From Arenicola marina (Eukaryota > Annelida > Polychaeta > Arenicolidae): 64,000 nt of DNA. The stretch is taken from positions 35,082,820 through 35,146,819 of the forward strand of contig OZ025261.1 of NCBI GenBank assembly GCA_964019135.1, read 5' to 3'. Under the pieces are notes generated by a model. It saw only the letters and a list, made by a program, of their open reading frames with translations, was not told the DNA's origin and searched no databases. Position numbers and translations under genes: made by a program. Shown here piece after piece: positions 48,601 through 60,600 of the stretch; the stretch's first letter is position 1, and the number at the start of each line of letters is the position of its first letter.

Positions 48601-51600
48601 CAATATGCCTCCAGCCTGCATTATGCCTACATCCTGCAATAGGCCTACAGCCTGCCTACAATATGCCTCCAGCCTGCATTATGCCTACATCCTGCAATAG
48701 GCCTACAGCCTGCAATAGGCATACAGCCTGCAATAGGCCTACAGCTTCCAGAGTGGATGAGAGGTTGATTTGATTTGATTAGGGCTTAACGGCACTTTCA
48801 GCCTGTAAGGCTATATCGTGCCATATTGGTTCAGTTCATTCTACATAACTCAAGAGTCAATACTAAAACGCTGAAAATCACTACATGTGAGATTGAAGAT
48901 AAAACAATTTCAAAAACGATAAAAGGTCAAGTAGATATGAATAAAACCATAAATGCATTCAATGTTGAAATGGTCAATAGATTAATACAACCCTGAGGAT
49001 ATCAAGTAATGTGATTGAGCAGATTGTTTTAAAACCATGCAAGAGAAGAATGGTGAAATGATAAAGTCAATAAATTGTCAGAATTTAAAACCATGAATGT
49101 TGGTATCGAAGGTGGTATTTACAACCAAGATTTCGTGATTAATAATTTACATTTGACTACATTTGACTAGATTTGATGATGCGCAGTATTAAACAGTTGT
49201 CTTAAATTTGTTCTTCGGTAATAATTATCCCTACTTTGTTGGCAGTCAAGGCATCTCAACAGAATGTGCTCCAGTCAGGGGTTCCTGGGGTCAGGGAACA
49301 CATTCCGGAGGCAGTTCTCCTTTGAGGAGATAGCAATGGGTAAGGTACGTATGTCCAATTCTGAGTCTCCGAATGACAACGTCCCTCAGCCTACCGCGGA
49401 TTCTTGGCCGTTTGGGATGAGAGGCTGAAGGCTGTTGACCTTTCTTGAAGTAGGCTCGGATGAGGAAGGAGAATAAGTGGCTAATGTGAGGACCCCAGAG
49501 GGGCTTTTTCGACACGGCGACACGGCGATTTTTAAAATCGACAACGCGACATTGGGGTTGTCTTAGAATCGACATGCGATACGGACCTTTTCTTAAAATC
49601 GACACGCGACATGGATCTTTTCTTAAAATCGACACGCGGCATGGACCTTTTTCTTAAAATCGACACGCGACATTGCTACTCTCCCGCAGGGGCCCTAATG
49701 TGGTGTGTTGTACGATAGAGAAATATGCAACAGCGTCAACAAGGTGGTCATCAATAGATGGCAAAGATTGCCAATATGTCAAGCCAGGCATTACATTTTT
49801 ACATGAATCTGGAAATGTGTCATAACCAAGAACGAATGCCGTCAAGCAATATTGTCAATACGTCATTTAAAGGAAATGATGTATTCAACACACGACGCAA
49901 TATAATCTATATAGTCACGCAACGGGGAGAATGTGGTATGTCACGCAGTACAACAGATGAAATCAGTACGTGACGCAAAGGCCAAGTGCGGTCAGTTTGT
50001 CACGCAATACAAGGAATGTTATCCAGAAAAAAAGAATGTAGTAATTATGTTGCGCAAGGGAAGAATGTTGTCAATAGACAATGATATAAATGTGGACGTC
50101 AGGACGTCACGTAATGGAAGGATGTTGTCAATAGACAATGATATAAATGTGGACGTCAGGACGTCACGTAATGGAAGGATGTTGTCAATAGACAATGATA
50201 TAAATGTGGACGTCAAGACGTCACGCAATGGAAGGATGTTGTCAATAGACAATGAAATACCTGTGGGCGTCAAGACGTCAGGCAATGGAAGGATGCTGTC
50301 AATATACAATGATATAAATGTGGGCGTCAAGACGTCAGGCAATGGAAGGATGTTGTCAATAGACAATGATATAAATGTGGACGTCAAGACGTCACGCAAT
50401 GGAAGGATGTTGTCAATATACAATGATATAAATGTGGGCGTCAAGACGTCAGGCAATGGAATGATGTTGTCAATAGACAATGATATAAGTGTGGACGTCA
50501 AGACGTCACGTAATGGAAGGATGTTGTCAATAGACAATGATATAAATGTGGACGTCAAGACGTCACGTAATGGAAGGATGTTGTCAATATACAATGATAT
50601 AAATGTGGGCGTCAAGACGTCAGGCAATGGAAGGATGTTGTCAATATACAATGATATAAATGCGGACGTCAAGACGTCAGGCAATGGAAGGATGTTGTCA
50701 ATAGACAATGATATAAATGTGGACGTCAAGACGTCACGTAATGGAAGGATGTTGTCAATAGACAATGATATAAATGTGGGCGTCAAGACGTCACGTAATG
50801 GAAGGATGTTGTCAATAGACAATGATATAAATGTGGGCGTCAAGACGTCACGTAATGGAAGGATGTTGTCAATAGACAATGATATAAATGTGGGCGTTAA
50901 GACGTCAGGCAGGATGTTGCCACCTTTAGTGAAGCTCGCCGCCCGTTCTCGCGTCCGGTATAAGAGGGGTAACTCGCGTGTCTTTTAAGCGTTCCTCTCT
51001 TCGCTCACTTAAGGCTCCCTTTAATAATGAACCAATAGAGACAGCATGAGGGGCGGGGCAGGGGAGGGAGGGGGCGGGTGGCGGTGTATGTTTTACATTC
51101 CCTCTTGAATTATACAAGGCGGCAACGAGGTTATCTATTACAGGGTACATCTGACGCGGACCAACGCCTGGCCACGGCAGGCAGCGGGCACTTTATTCAC
51201 TCCGACTGGCCGAGTGGTCGCCACCCACACCAGCTGATCTCAGGCAGGCAGGCGAGCCGAGGGGTGGAAGGGTGGGCCGAGGGGGGTGGGTGGAAGGGTG
51301 GTCCGCTCATGGCCGAGGGGGGTGGGTGGAAGAGTGGTCCGCTCATGAGCGAGGGTGGAAGGGTGGTCCGCTCATGAGCGAGGGTGGAAGGACGGAAGGG
51401 TGGTCCGCTCACCTGGGTGGTCGGTAAAGTACACATATGTGTGTGTGTGAGTGGTATATGGGGCATTGATATAAATGTTTAACGTCTGGAGGGAGGCAAA
51501 ATAAAAATGGAATGGGTGACTTTTATGGCGAGCTATGTTCCCGAGAAGTCTAAACTTACTCCCCATTGCGACCAACGTGATGGCAGGTGATGGCAGGTGA

Positions 51601-54600
51601 TGGCGGTGATGGGAGGTGATGGCGGTGATGGGAGGTGATGGCGGTGATGGGAGGTGATGGCGGTGGTGGGGAGGTAATGGCGGTGATGGCGGTGATGGGA
51701 GGTGATGGCGGTGATGGGAGGTGATGGCAGTGATGGCGGTGGTGGGGAGGTGATGGCGGTGGTGGGGAGGTGATGGCGGTGATGGGAGGGGATGGCGGTG
51801 ATGGCGGTGATGGGAGGTGATGGCGGTGATGGGGAGGTGATGGCGGTGATGGCGGTCATGGGAGGTGATGAGAGGGGATGGCGGTGATGGCGGTGATGGG
51901 AGGTGATGGCGGTGATGGGAGGTGGTGGCGGTGATGGGGAGGTGATGGCGGTGATGGCGGTGATGGGAGGTGATGGGAGGGGATGGCGGTGATGGGGAGG
52001 TGATGGCGGTGATGGGAGGTGATGGGAGGGGATGGCGGTGATGGGAGTGAATGGCGGGGATGGGAGGTGATGGCGGTGAAGGAAGGGGATGGCGGTGATG
52101 GCGGTGATGGGAGGGGATGGCGGTGATGGCGGTGATGGCGGTGATGGGAGGTGATGGGAGGGGATGGCGGTGATGGGAGTGAATGGCGGGGATGGGAGGT
52201 GATGGCGGTGAAGGAAGGGGATGGCGGTGATGGCGGTGATGGGAGGGGATGGCGGTGATGGCGGTGATGGCGGTGATGGGAGGTGATGGGAGGGGATGGC
52301 GGTGATGGGAGTGAATGGCGGGGATGGGAGGTGATGGCGGTGAAGGAAGGGGATGGCGGTGATGGCGGTGATGGGAGGGGATGGCGGTCATGGGAGGGGA
52401 TGGTCGGTAAAGTACACATATGTGTGTGTGTGAGTGGTATATTGGGCATTGATATAAATGTTTAACGTCTGAAGGGAGGCAAAATAAAAATGGAATGGGT
52501 GACTTTTATGGCGAGCTATGTTCCCGAGAAGTCTAAACTTACTTCCCATTGCGACCGACGTGATAGCGGTGATGGCAGGTGATGGGAGGTGATGGCGGTG
52601 ATGGCGGTGATGGGAGGGGATGGCGGTGATGGCGGTGATGGGAGGGGATGGCGGTGATGGGGAGGTGATGGCGGTGATGGGAGGTGATGGGAGGGGATGG
52701 CGGTGATGGGAGTGAATGGCGGGGATGGGAGGTGATGGCGGTGAAGGAAGGGGATGGCGGTGATGGCGGTGATGGGAGGGGATGGCGGTGATGGCGGTGA
52801 TGGCGGTGATGGGAGGTGATGGGAGGGGATGGCGGTGATGGGAGTGAATGGCGGGGATGGGAGGTGATGGCGGTGAAGGAAGGGGATGGCGGTGATGGCG
52901 GTGATGGGAGGGGATGGCGGTCATGGGAGGGGATGGTCGGTAAAGTACACATATGTGTGTGTGTGAGTGGTATATGGGGCATTGATATAAATGTTTAACG
53001 TCTGGAGGGAGGCAAAATAAAAATGGAATGGGTGACTTTTATGGCGAGCTATGTTCCCGAGAAGTCTAAACTTACTCCCCATTGCGACCAACGTGATGGC
53101 AGGTGATGGCAGGTGATGGCGGTGATGGGAGGTGATGGCGGTGATGGCGGTGATGGCAGGTGATGGGAGGTGATGGCGGTGATGGGAGGTGATGGCGGTG
53201 GTGGGGAGGTGATGGCGGTGATGGCAGGTGATGGCGGTGATGGGAGGTGATGGCAGTGATGGGAGGTGATGGCGGTGATGGCAGTGATGGCGGTGATGGC
53301 GGTGGTGGGGAGGTGATGGCGGTGATGGGAGATGATGGCGGTGATGGCGGTGGTGGGGAGGTGATGGCGGTGGTGTGGAGGTGATGGCGGTGATGGGAGG
53401 TGATGGCGGTGATGGGGAGGTGATGGCGGTCATGGGGGGTGATGGGAGGGGATGGCGGTGATGGCGGTGATGGGAGGTGATGGCGGTGATGGCGGTTATG
53501 GGAGGTATGGCGGTGATGGGGAGGTGATGGCGGTGATGGGAGGTGATGGGAGGGGATGGCGGTGATGGGAGTGGATGGCGGTGATGGGAGGTGATGGCGG
53601 TGATGGGAGGGGATGGCGGTCATGGGAGGTGATGGCAAGTGATGGCGGTGATGGCGGTGGTGGGGAGGTGATGGCGGTGATGGCAGGTGATGGCGGTGAT
53701 GGCAGGTGATGGCGGTGATGGCAGGTGATGGCAGGTGATGACGGTGATGGCGGTGGTGGGGAGGTGATGGCGGTGATGGCAGATGATGGCGGTGATGGCA
53801 GTGGTGGCGGTGATGGGAGGTGATGGGAGGGGGTGGCGGTGATGGCGGTGGTGGGGAGGTGATGGCTGTGATGGGAGGTGATGGTTGTGATGGGAGGTGA
53901 TGGCGGTGATGAGAGGGGATGGCGGTGATGGGAGGTGATGGCGGTGATGGCGGTGATGGGAGGTGATGGCGGTGATGGGAGGGGATGGCGGTGATGGCAG
54001 GTGATGGCGGTGATGGCGGTGATGGGAGGATGGCGGTGATGGGAGGGGATGGCGGTGATGGGAGGAGATGGCAGTGATGGGAGGTGATGGCGGTGATGGC
54101 AGGTGATGGCGGTGATGGGAGGTGATGGCAGTGATGGGAAGTGATGGCGGTGATGGGAGGTGATGGCGGTGATGGGAGGGGATGGCGGTGATGGCAGGTG
54201 ATGGCGGTGATGGCGGTGATGGGAGGATGGCGGTGATGGGAGGGGATGGCGGTGATGGGAGGAGATGGCGGTGATGGGAGGTGATGGCGGTGATGGCGGT
54301 GATGGGAGGTGACGGCGGTGATGGGAGGGAATGGCGGTGATGGGAGGGGATGGCGGTGATGGGAGGTGATGGCGGTGATGGCGGTGATGGGAGGTGACGG
54401 CGGTGATGGGAGGGGATGGCGGTGATGGGAGGTGATGGCGGTGATGGGAGGAGATGGCGGTGATGGGAGAGGATGGCGGTGATGGAAGGTGATGGCGGTG
54501 ATGGGAGGGGATGGCGGTGATGGAAGGGTATGGCGGTGATGGGAGGTGATGGCGGAGATGGGAGGTGATGGCGGTGATGGCGGTGATGGGGAGGTGATGG

Positions 54601-57600
54601 CGGTGATGGGAGGTGATGGGAGGTGATGGCGGTGATGGGAGGGGATGGCGGTGATGGAAGGTGATGGCGGTGATGGCGGTGATGGAAGGTGATGGCGGTG
54701 ATGGGAGGGGATGGCGGTGATGGAAGGGTATGGCGGTGATGGGAGGTGATGGCGGAGATGGGAGGTGATGGCGGTGATGGGAGAGGATGGCGGTGATGGG
54801 AGGTGATGGCGGAGATGGCGGTGATGGGGAGGTGATGGCGGTGATGGGAGGGGATGGCGGTGATGGGAGGGGATGGCGGTGATGGAAGGTGATGGCGGTG
54901 ATGGGAGGGGATGGCGGTGATGGAAGGGTATGGCGGTGATGGGAGGTGATGGCGGAGATGGGAGGTGATGGCGGTGATGGGAGAGGATGGCGGTGATGGG
55001 AGGTGATGGCGGAGATGGCGGTGATGGGGAGGTGATGGCGGTGATGGGAGAGGATGGCGGTGATGGCAGGTGATGACGGTGTTGGCGGTGATGGGGAGGT
55101 GATGGCGGAGATGGCGGTGATGGGAGGTGATGGCGGTGATGGGAGGTGATGGCCGTGATGGCGGGAACCATGCAACGAAAACTTGAAGGGCTGGCCTAGC
55201 AGAGCACACTCGACATTAGCGAGATGTGACGTGCTACCCACTAGCTCAAGGGGTGCCCCCATGGCACGCGAGTAAACCTAAAGGCTAAACCATTATGTTC
55301 CTGGTCGAACAATCTTATCTGACATAAGCTGTTCGCCGTGTGTGTATGGCATGAAGACATCCTAGGACCAGATCAGCTGTCCGCCGTGTGTGTATGGCAT
55401 GAAGACATCCTATGACCAGATCAGCCGTCCGCCGTGTGTGTATGGCGTGAAGACATCCTAGGACCAGATCAGCTGTCCGCCGTGTGTGTATGGCGTGAAG
55501 ACATCCTAGGACCAGATCAGCTGTCCGCCGTGTGTGTATGGCATGAACACATCCTAGGACCAGATCAGCTGTCCGCCGTGTGTGTATGGCATGAACACAT
55601 CCTAGGACCAGATCAGCCGTCCGCCGTGTGTGTATGGCGTGAAGACATCCTAGGACCAGATCAGCTGTCCGCCGTGCGTGTATGGCATGAAGACATCCTA
55701 GGACCAGATCAGCTGTCCGCCGTGTGTGTATGGCGTGAAGACGTCCTGGGACCAGATCAGCTGTCCGCCGTGTGTGTATGGCGTGAAGACGTCCTGGGAC
55801 CAGATCAGCTGTCCGCCGTGTGTGTATGGCATGAAGACACCCTAGGACCAGATCAGCTGTCCGCCGTGTGTGTATGGCATGAAGACATCCTAGGACCAGA
55901 TCAGCTGTCCGCCGTGTGTGTATGGCGTGAAGACGTCCTGGGACCAGATCAGCTGTCCGCCGTGTGTGTATGGCGTGAAGACGTCCTGGGACCAGATCAG
56001 CTGTCCGCCGTGTGTGTATGGCATGAAGACACCCTAGGACCAGATCAGCTGTCCGCCGTGTGTGTATGGCGTGAAGACGTCCTGGGACCAGATCAGCTGT
56101 CCGCCGTGTGTGTATGGCATGAAGACACCCTAGGACCAGATCAGCTGTCCGCCGTGTGTGTATGGCGTGAAGACGTCCTGGGACCAGATCAGCTGTCCGC
56201 CGTGTGTGTATGGCGTGAAGACGTCCTGGGACCAGATCAGCTGTCCGCCGTGTGTGTATGGCATGAAGACACCCTAGGACCAGATCAGCTGTCCGCCGTG
56301 TGTGTATGGCGTGAAGACGTCCTGGGACCAGATCAGCTGTCCGCCGTGTGTGTATGGCATGAAGACATCCTAGGACCAGATCAGCTGTCCGCCGTGTGTG
56401 TATGGCGTGAAGACGTCCTGGGACCAGATCAGCTGTCCGCCGTGTGTGTATGGCATGAAGACACCCTAGGACCAGATCAGCTGTCCGCCGTGTGTGTATG
56501 GCATGAAGACACCCTAGGACCAGATCTGCCGCCTTTGATGGTTTCATTTTCCCATTGATGCTCTTCCAGGTTAATTAATTCACGCCGATTGCAAACAAAT
56601 ATATTTATTGCTTGGCCTAACTGGCGAGGCGGTTGAGAAGGATGGCGAACTGTTGGCGGGGCAGCCACGGCAGAGCAGGGAGGGAGGTAACCAGGGCGAC
56701 GAACGGGTAATCTGGTTACAAGGACAAAGTCCCCCAATAATAGTCAGCAATCCTTGGCTAATGGCGGGGGGGGGGGTGTAAGGGCGTCCCCAGCTGGCCC
56801 TCGCGTATATCACCCACACGTTGTCATGGTATCATATCGAAGAGTTCCATCCACAGATACACACAGTGTGACGGGTGGGGCATAGGGGGTGCGGCCATGG
56901 GGTGGGGCCCATCGGGTGGGGCCGGGGGGTGGGGTCCAGATGGTGGGGCCCAGGGGGTGGGGCTTATGGGGTGGGGCTCATGAGTGGGGCCCAGGGGGTG
57001 GGGCTTATGGGGTGGGGTTCATGGGGTGGGGCCCAGAGGGTGGGGCCCAGAGGGTGAGGCCAGGGGGCCAGTGCCCAGATGGTAGGGCCCGGGGGTGGGC
57101 CCCAGGGGTTGGGGCCCAGGGGGTGGGACCCAGGGGGTGGGGCACAGGGGCTGGGGCCCATGGGGGTGGGACTCAGGGGGTGGGGCCCATGGGGGTGGGC
57201 CCGGGCGCGGGGCCTGCCTGATCATCCCTCGAGCTCACGTATAGACCATGACACCTGCCCGCTGTACACACATTCACGACACTCGTTGTCGTCATTGGCA
57301 GGGGAACCTCACCTCTCTGGTCAAATGGAGGTAACACTCAGCCTCGGATCAATAGGTCCCCTGGGTCATAACCCGGTCTGGGCCATCTACCCTGCGGTAT
57401 GTTTAATCAGGAATCAGTCATCGTCCCACGAAGTTCATTGGTCCATGTGTGCAAAAAAATGGGTCAAAAATAGCAATCAGTTCCTTTCATTTCGTTGTCA
57501 TCATTGAAGGCAATGCCTAAGCGACTCCACACAATGTCTGGGTGGCGGCTTCACACGATGACTGGTAGGGCCCCAGACACGGCGGGGAAGGGCGGCAGCG

Positions 57601-60600
57601 GCCTTGCAGGTACCCTACCCCCCCCCACCCTCCACACAATTATCTTGGTGGCGGCCTAGCACGTTGACTGGTAGGGCCCCAGACCCGGGTGGGGTACCTG
57701 CAAGGCCGCCGCCGCCCCCCCCCCAGTACCCTTGGGCCGGGTCACACTAGGGAGCGACTGACACCTGCGCCTGGTGGTGTACATACAGACCCATTGATAT
57801 AACATACCACCACCGAGCGATATGGAAGTGTCGGGGTGGGAAGCTATGGTGGTGTACATACAGACCCATTGATATAACATACCACCACCGAGCGATATGG
57901 ATGTGTCGGGGTGGGAAGCTATGGTGGTGTACATACAGACCCATTGATATAACATACCACCACCGAGCGATATGGAAGTGTCGGGGTGGGAAGCTATGGT
58001 GGTGTACATACAGACCCATTGATATAACATACCACCACCGAGCGATATGGAAGTGTCGGGGTGGGAAGCTATGGTGGTGTACATACAGACCCATTGATAT
58101 AACATACCACCACCGAGCGATATGGAAGTGTCGGGGTGGGAAGCTATGGTGGTGTACATACAGACCCATTGATATAACATACCACCACCGAGCGATATGG
58201 AAGTGTCGGGGTGGGAAGCTATGGTGGTGTACATACAGACCCATTGATATAACATACCACCACCGAGTGATATGGAAGTGTCGGGGTGGGAAGCTATGGT
58301 GGTGTACATACAGACCCATTGATATAACATACCACCACCGAGCGATATGGAAGTGTCGGGGTGGGAAGCTATGGTGGTGTACATACAGACCCATTGATAT
58401 AACATACCACCACCGAGCGATATGGAAGTGTCGGGGTGGGAAGCTATGGTGGTGTACATACAGACCCATTGATATAACATACCACCACCGAGCGATATGG
58501 AAGTGTCGGGGTGGGAAGCTATGGTGGTGTACATACAGACCCATTGATATAACATACCACCACCGAGCGATATGGAAGTGTCGGGGTGGGAAGCTATGGT
58601 GGTGTACATACAGACCCATTGATATAACATACCACCACCGAGTGATATGGAAGTGTCGGGGTCGGAAGCTATGGTGGTGTACATACAGACCCATTGATAT
58701 AACATACCACCACCGAGCGATATGGAAGTGTCGGGGTGGGAAGCTATGGTGGTGTACATACAGACCCATTGATATAACATACCACCACCGAGCGATATGG
58801 AAGTGTCGGGGTGGGAAGCTATGGTGGTGTACATACAGACCCATTGATATAACATACCACCACCGAGCGATATGGAAGTGTCGGGGTGGGAAGCTATGGT
58901 GGTGTACATACAGACCCATTGATATAACATACCACCACCGAGCGATATGGAAGTGTCGGGGTGGGAAGCTATGGTGGTGTACATACAGACCCATTGATAT
59001 AACATACCACCACCGAGTGATATGGAAGTGTCGGGGTCGGAAGCTATGGTGGTGTACATACAGACCCATTGATATAACATACCACCACCGAGCGATATGG
59101 AAGTGTCGGGGTGGGAAGCTATGGTGGTGTACATACAGACCCATTGATATAACATACCACCACCGAGCGATATGGAAGGGTCGGGGTGGGAAGCTATGGT
59201 GGTGTACATACAGACCCATTGATATAACATACCACCACCGAGCGATATGGAAGGGTCGGGGTGGGAAGCTATGGTGGTGTACATACAGACCCATTGATAT
59301 AACATACCACCACCGAGCGATATGGAAGTGTCGGGGTGGGAAGCTATGGTGGTGTACATACAGACCCATTGATATAACATACCACCACCGAGCGATATGG
59401 AAGTGTCGGGGTGGGAAGATGAGCTTGGGTACACAGCCCAGGCTTGGAGGTCACAAACAATGGGGGCCCGGCTCCGGTGTGGTATTTAAAGCTTTAATTA
59501 AACGAAGAGATGGTCTTTACACACAAGAAACGTAGCACGCGCTCGGCCTCTTGTCGAGGGGGGCGGGGAGAGAGGTATCTAATGTGAGGTTCGAAAGAAG
59601 TGGCTGGGGTGGGGTGGGGTAGTCACGTGATCAGGGCGTGGTTCTCGTGGAAACGGATGCTAATTACAGAGAGGGGTCTAGCCCAATGCGGGCCCAGTTT
59701 TCAACGCCCTGCCCTCTCGCGAGACGAGAATGTGACCCTTGCTCTAACCTCCAACAAGACCGTCCAGTTACTCCACACACTGCATTCCACTCCTTTAACT
59801 ACATTCGTTTTACGGCCTAACATTTTTATTTCGCGACTCTAATGCAATCTCCTCTAAAGGCTGTGGATCTGATCTCAGTCAGATCAGCCAATCTTGGTTC
59901 GATACCCAGATCTAGATTGCGAGGATTCCTTAACATTCCCTTCATATCATCCTCCCATAGGAAGCGCCTTGGTTGGTTCACCAAGGAAAATGGCATAACA
60001 TACCAATTCATTCATCTATCATTGAATTATTTTCCATACAAACACAGGAGTAACGGAGTGACGCCGCGAGAGACTGCCTGGAGGTTCGGTATCAGACCAT
60101 CAGTCCATGTCTGTGGGACCCCCGTCTGCATTTGTTATGAGATATTACCACAAAATATTGATACGTTGTGCCGAGCGCGCTATAGATATGAATTATGTCA
60201 ATGGATGAAACATTTATACGTAACAATGATTTTTCCTCGGGGACCAAAACGGTCAATCAGAAGTCCCTCGTGGTGCGAGGATGACCTTGATGAGAGAGGG
60301 GCCTCCGCTCGGAACTACACGTGCTCTCCATCACGGCGACGCTACGATATCTTTAATTGAAGACTCATGTAGTGCTCATGATACATCGTAGCCAACAAAT
60401 TCCTTGCTTATAAATAGAACAGTGAAGATATCAATGGAATAAGATAACATAATAGGTTATATTTCAGGCGTTTGACTTCGTGTAACCTGTTATTATAATT
60501 CGTGCTTATATCATTCTGCGAGCCCATTACATCTGGCACTGCATTCATAACATTCACCCTGGGCCGGTATTCATAACCCACACGTAACTTGCACCTGACA

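Noticed and set aside
53072-55171. 699-codon minus-strand open frame (His/Pro/Ser/Ile-rich) and overlapping companions
   Set aside because: It is a translation of the gatggcggt array; several frames are open at once and none has non-repeat protein sequence or start/splice context.
55315-56558. 410- and 374-codon frames on opposite strands
   Set aside because: Both follow from the 48-bp unit length; intronic, no initiation or splice context.
57656-59535. Three large open frames (592, 540 and 544 codons) over the 75-bp array
   Set aside because: A stop-free unit of 25 codons opens several frames on both strands by itself; no unique coding flank.
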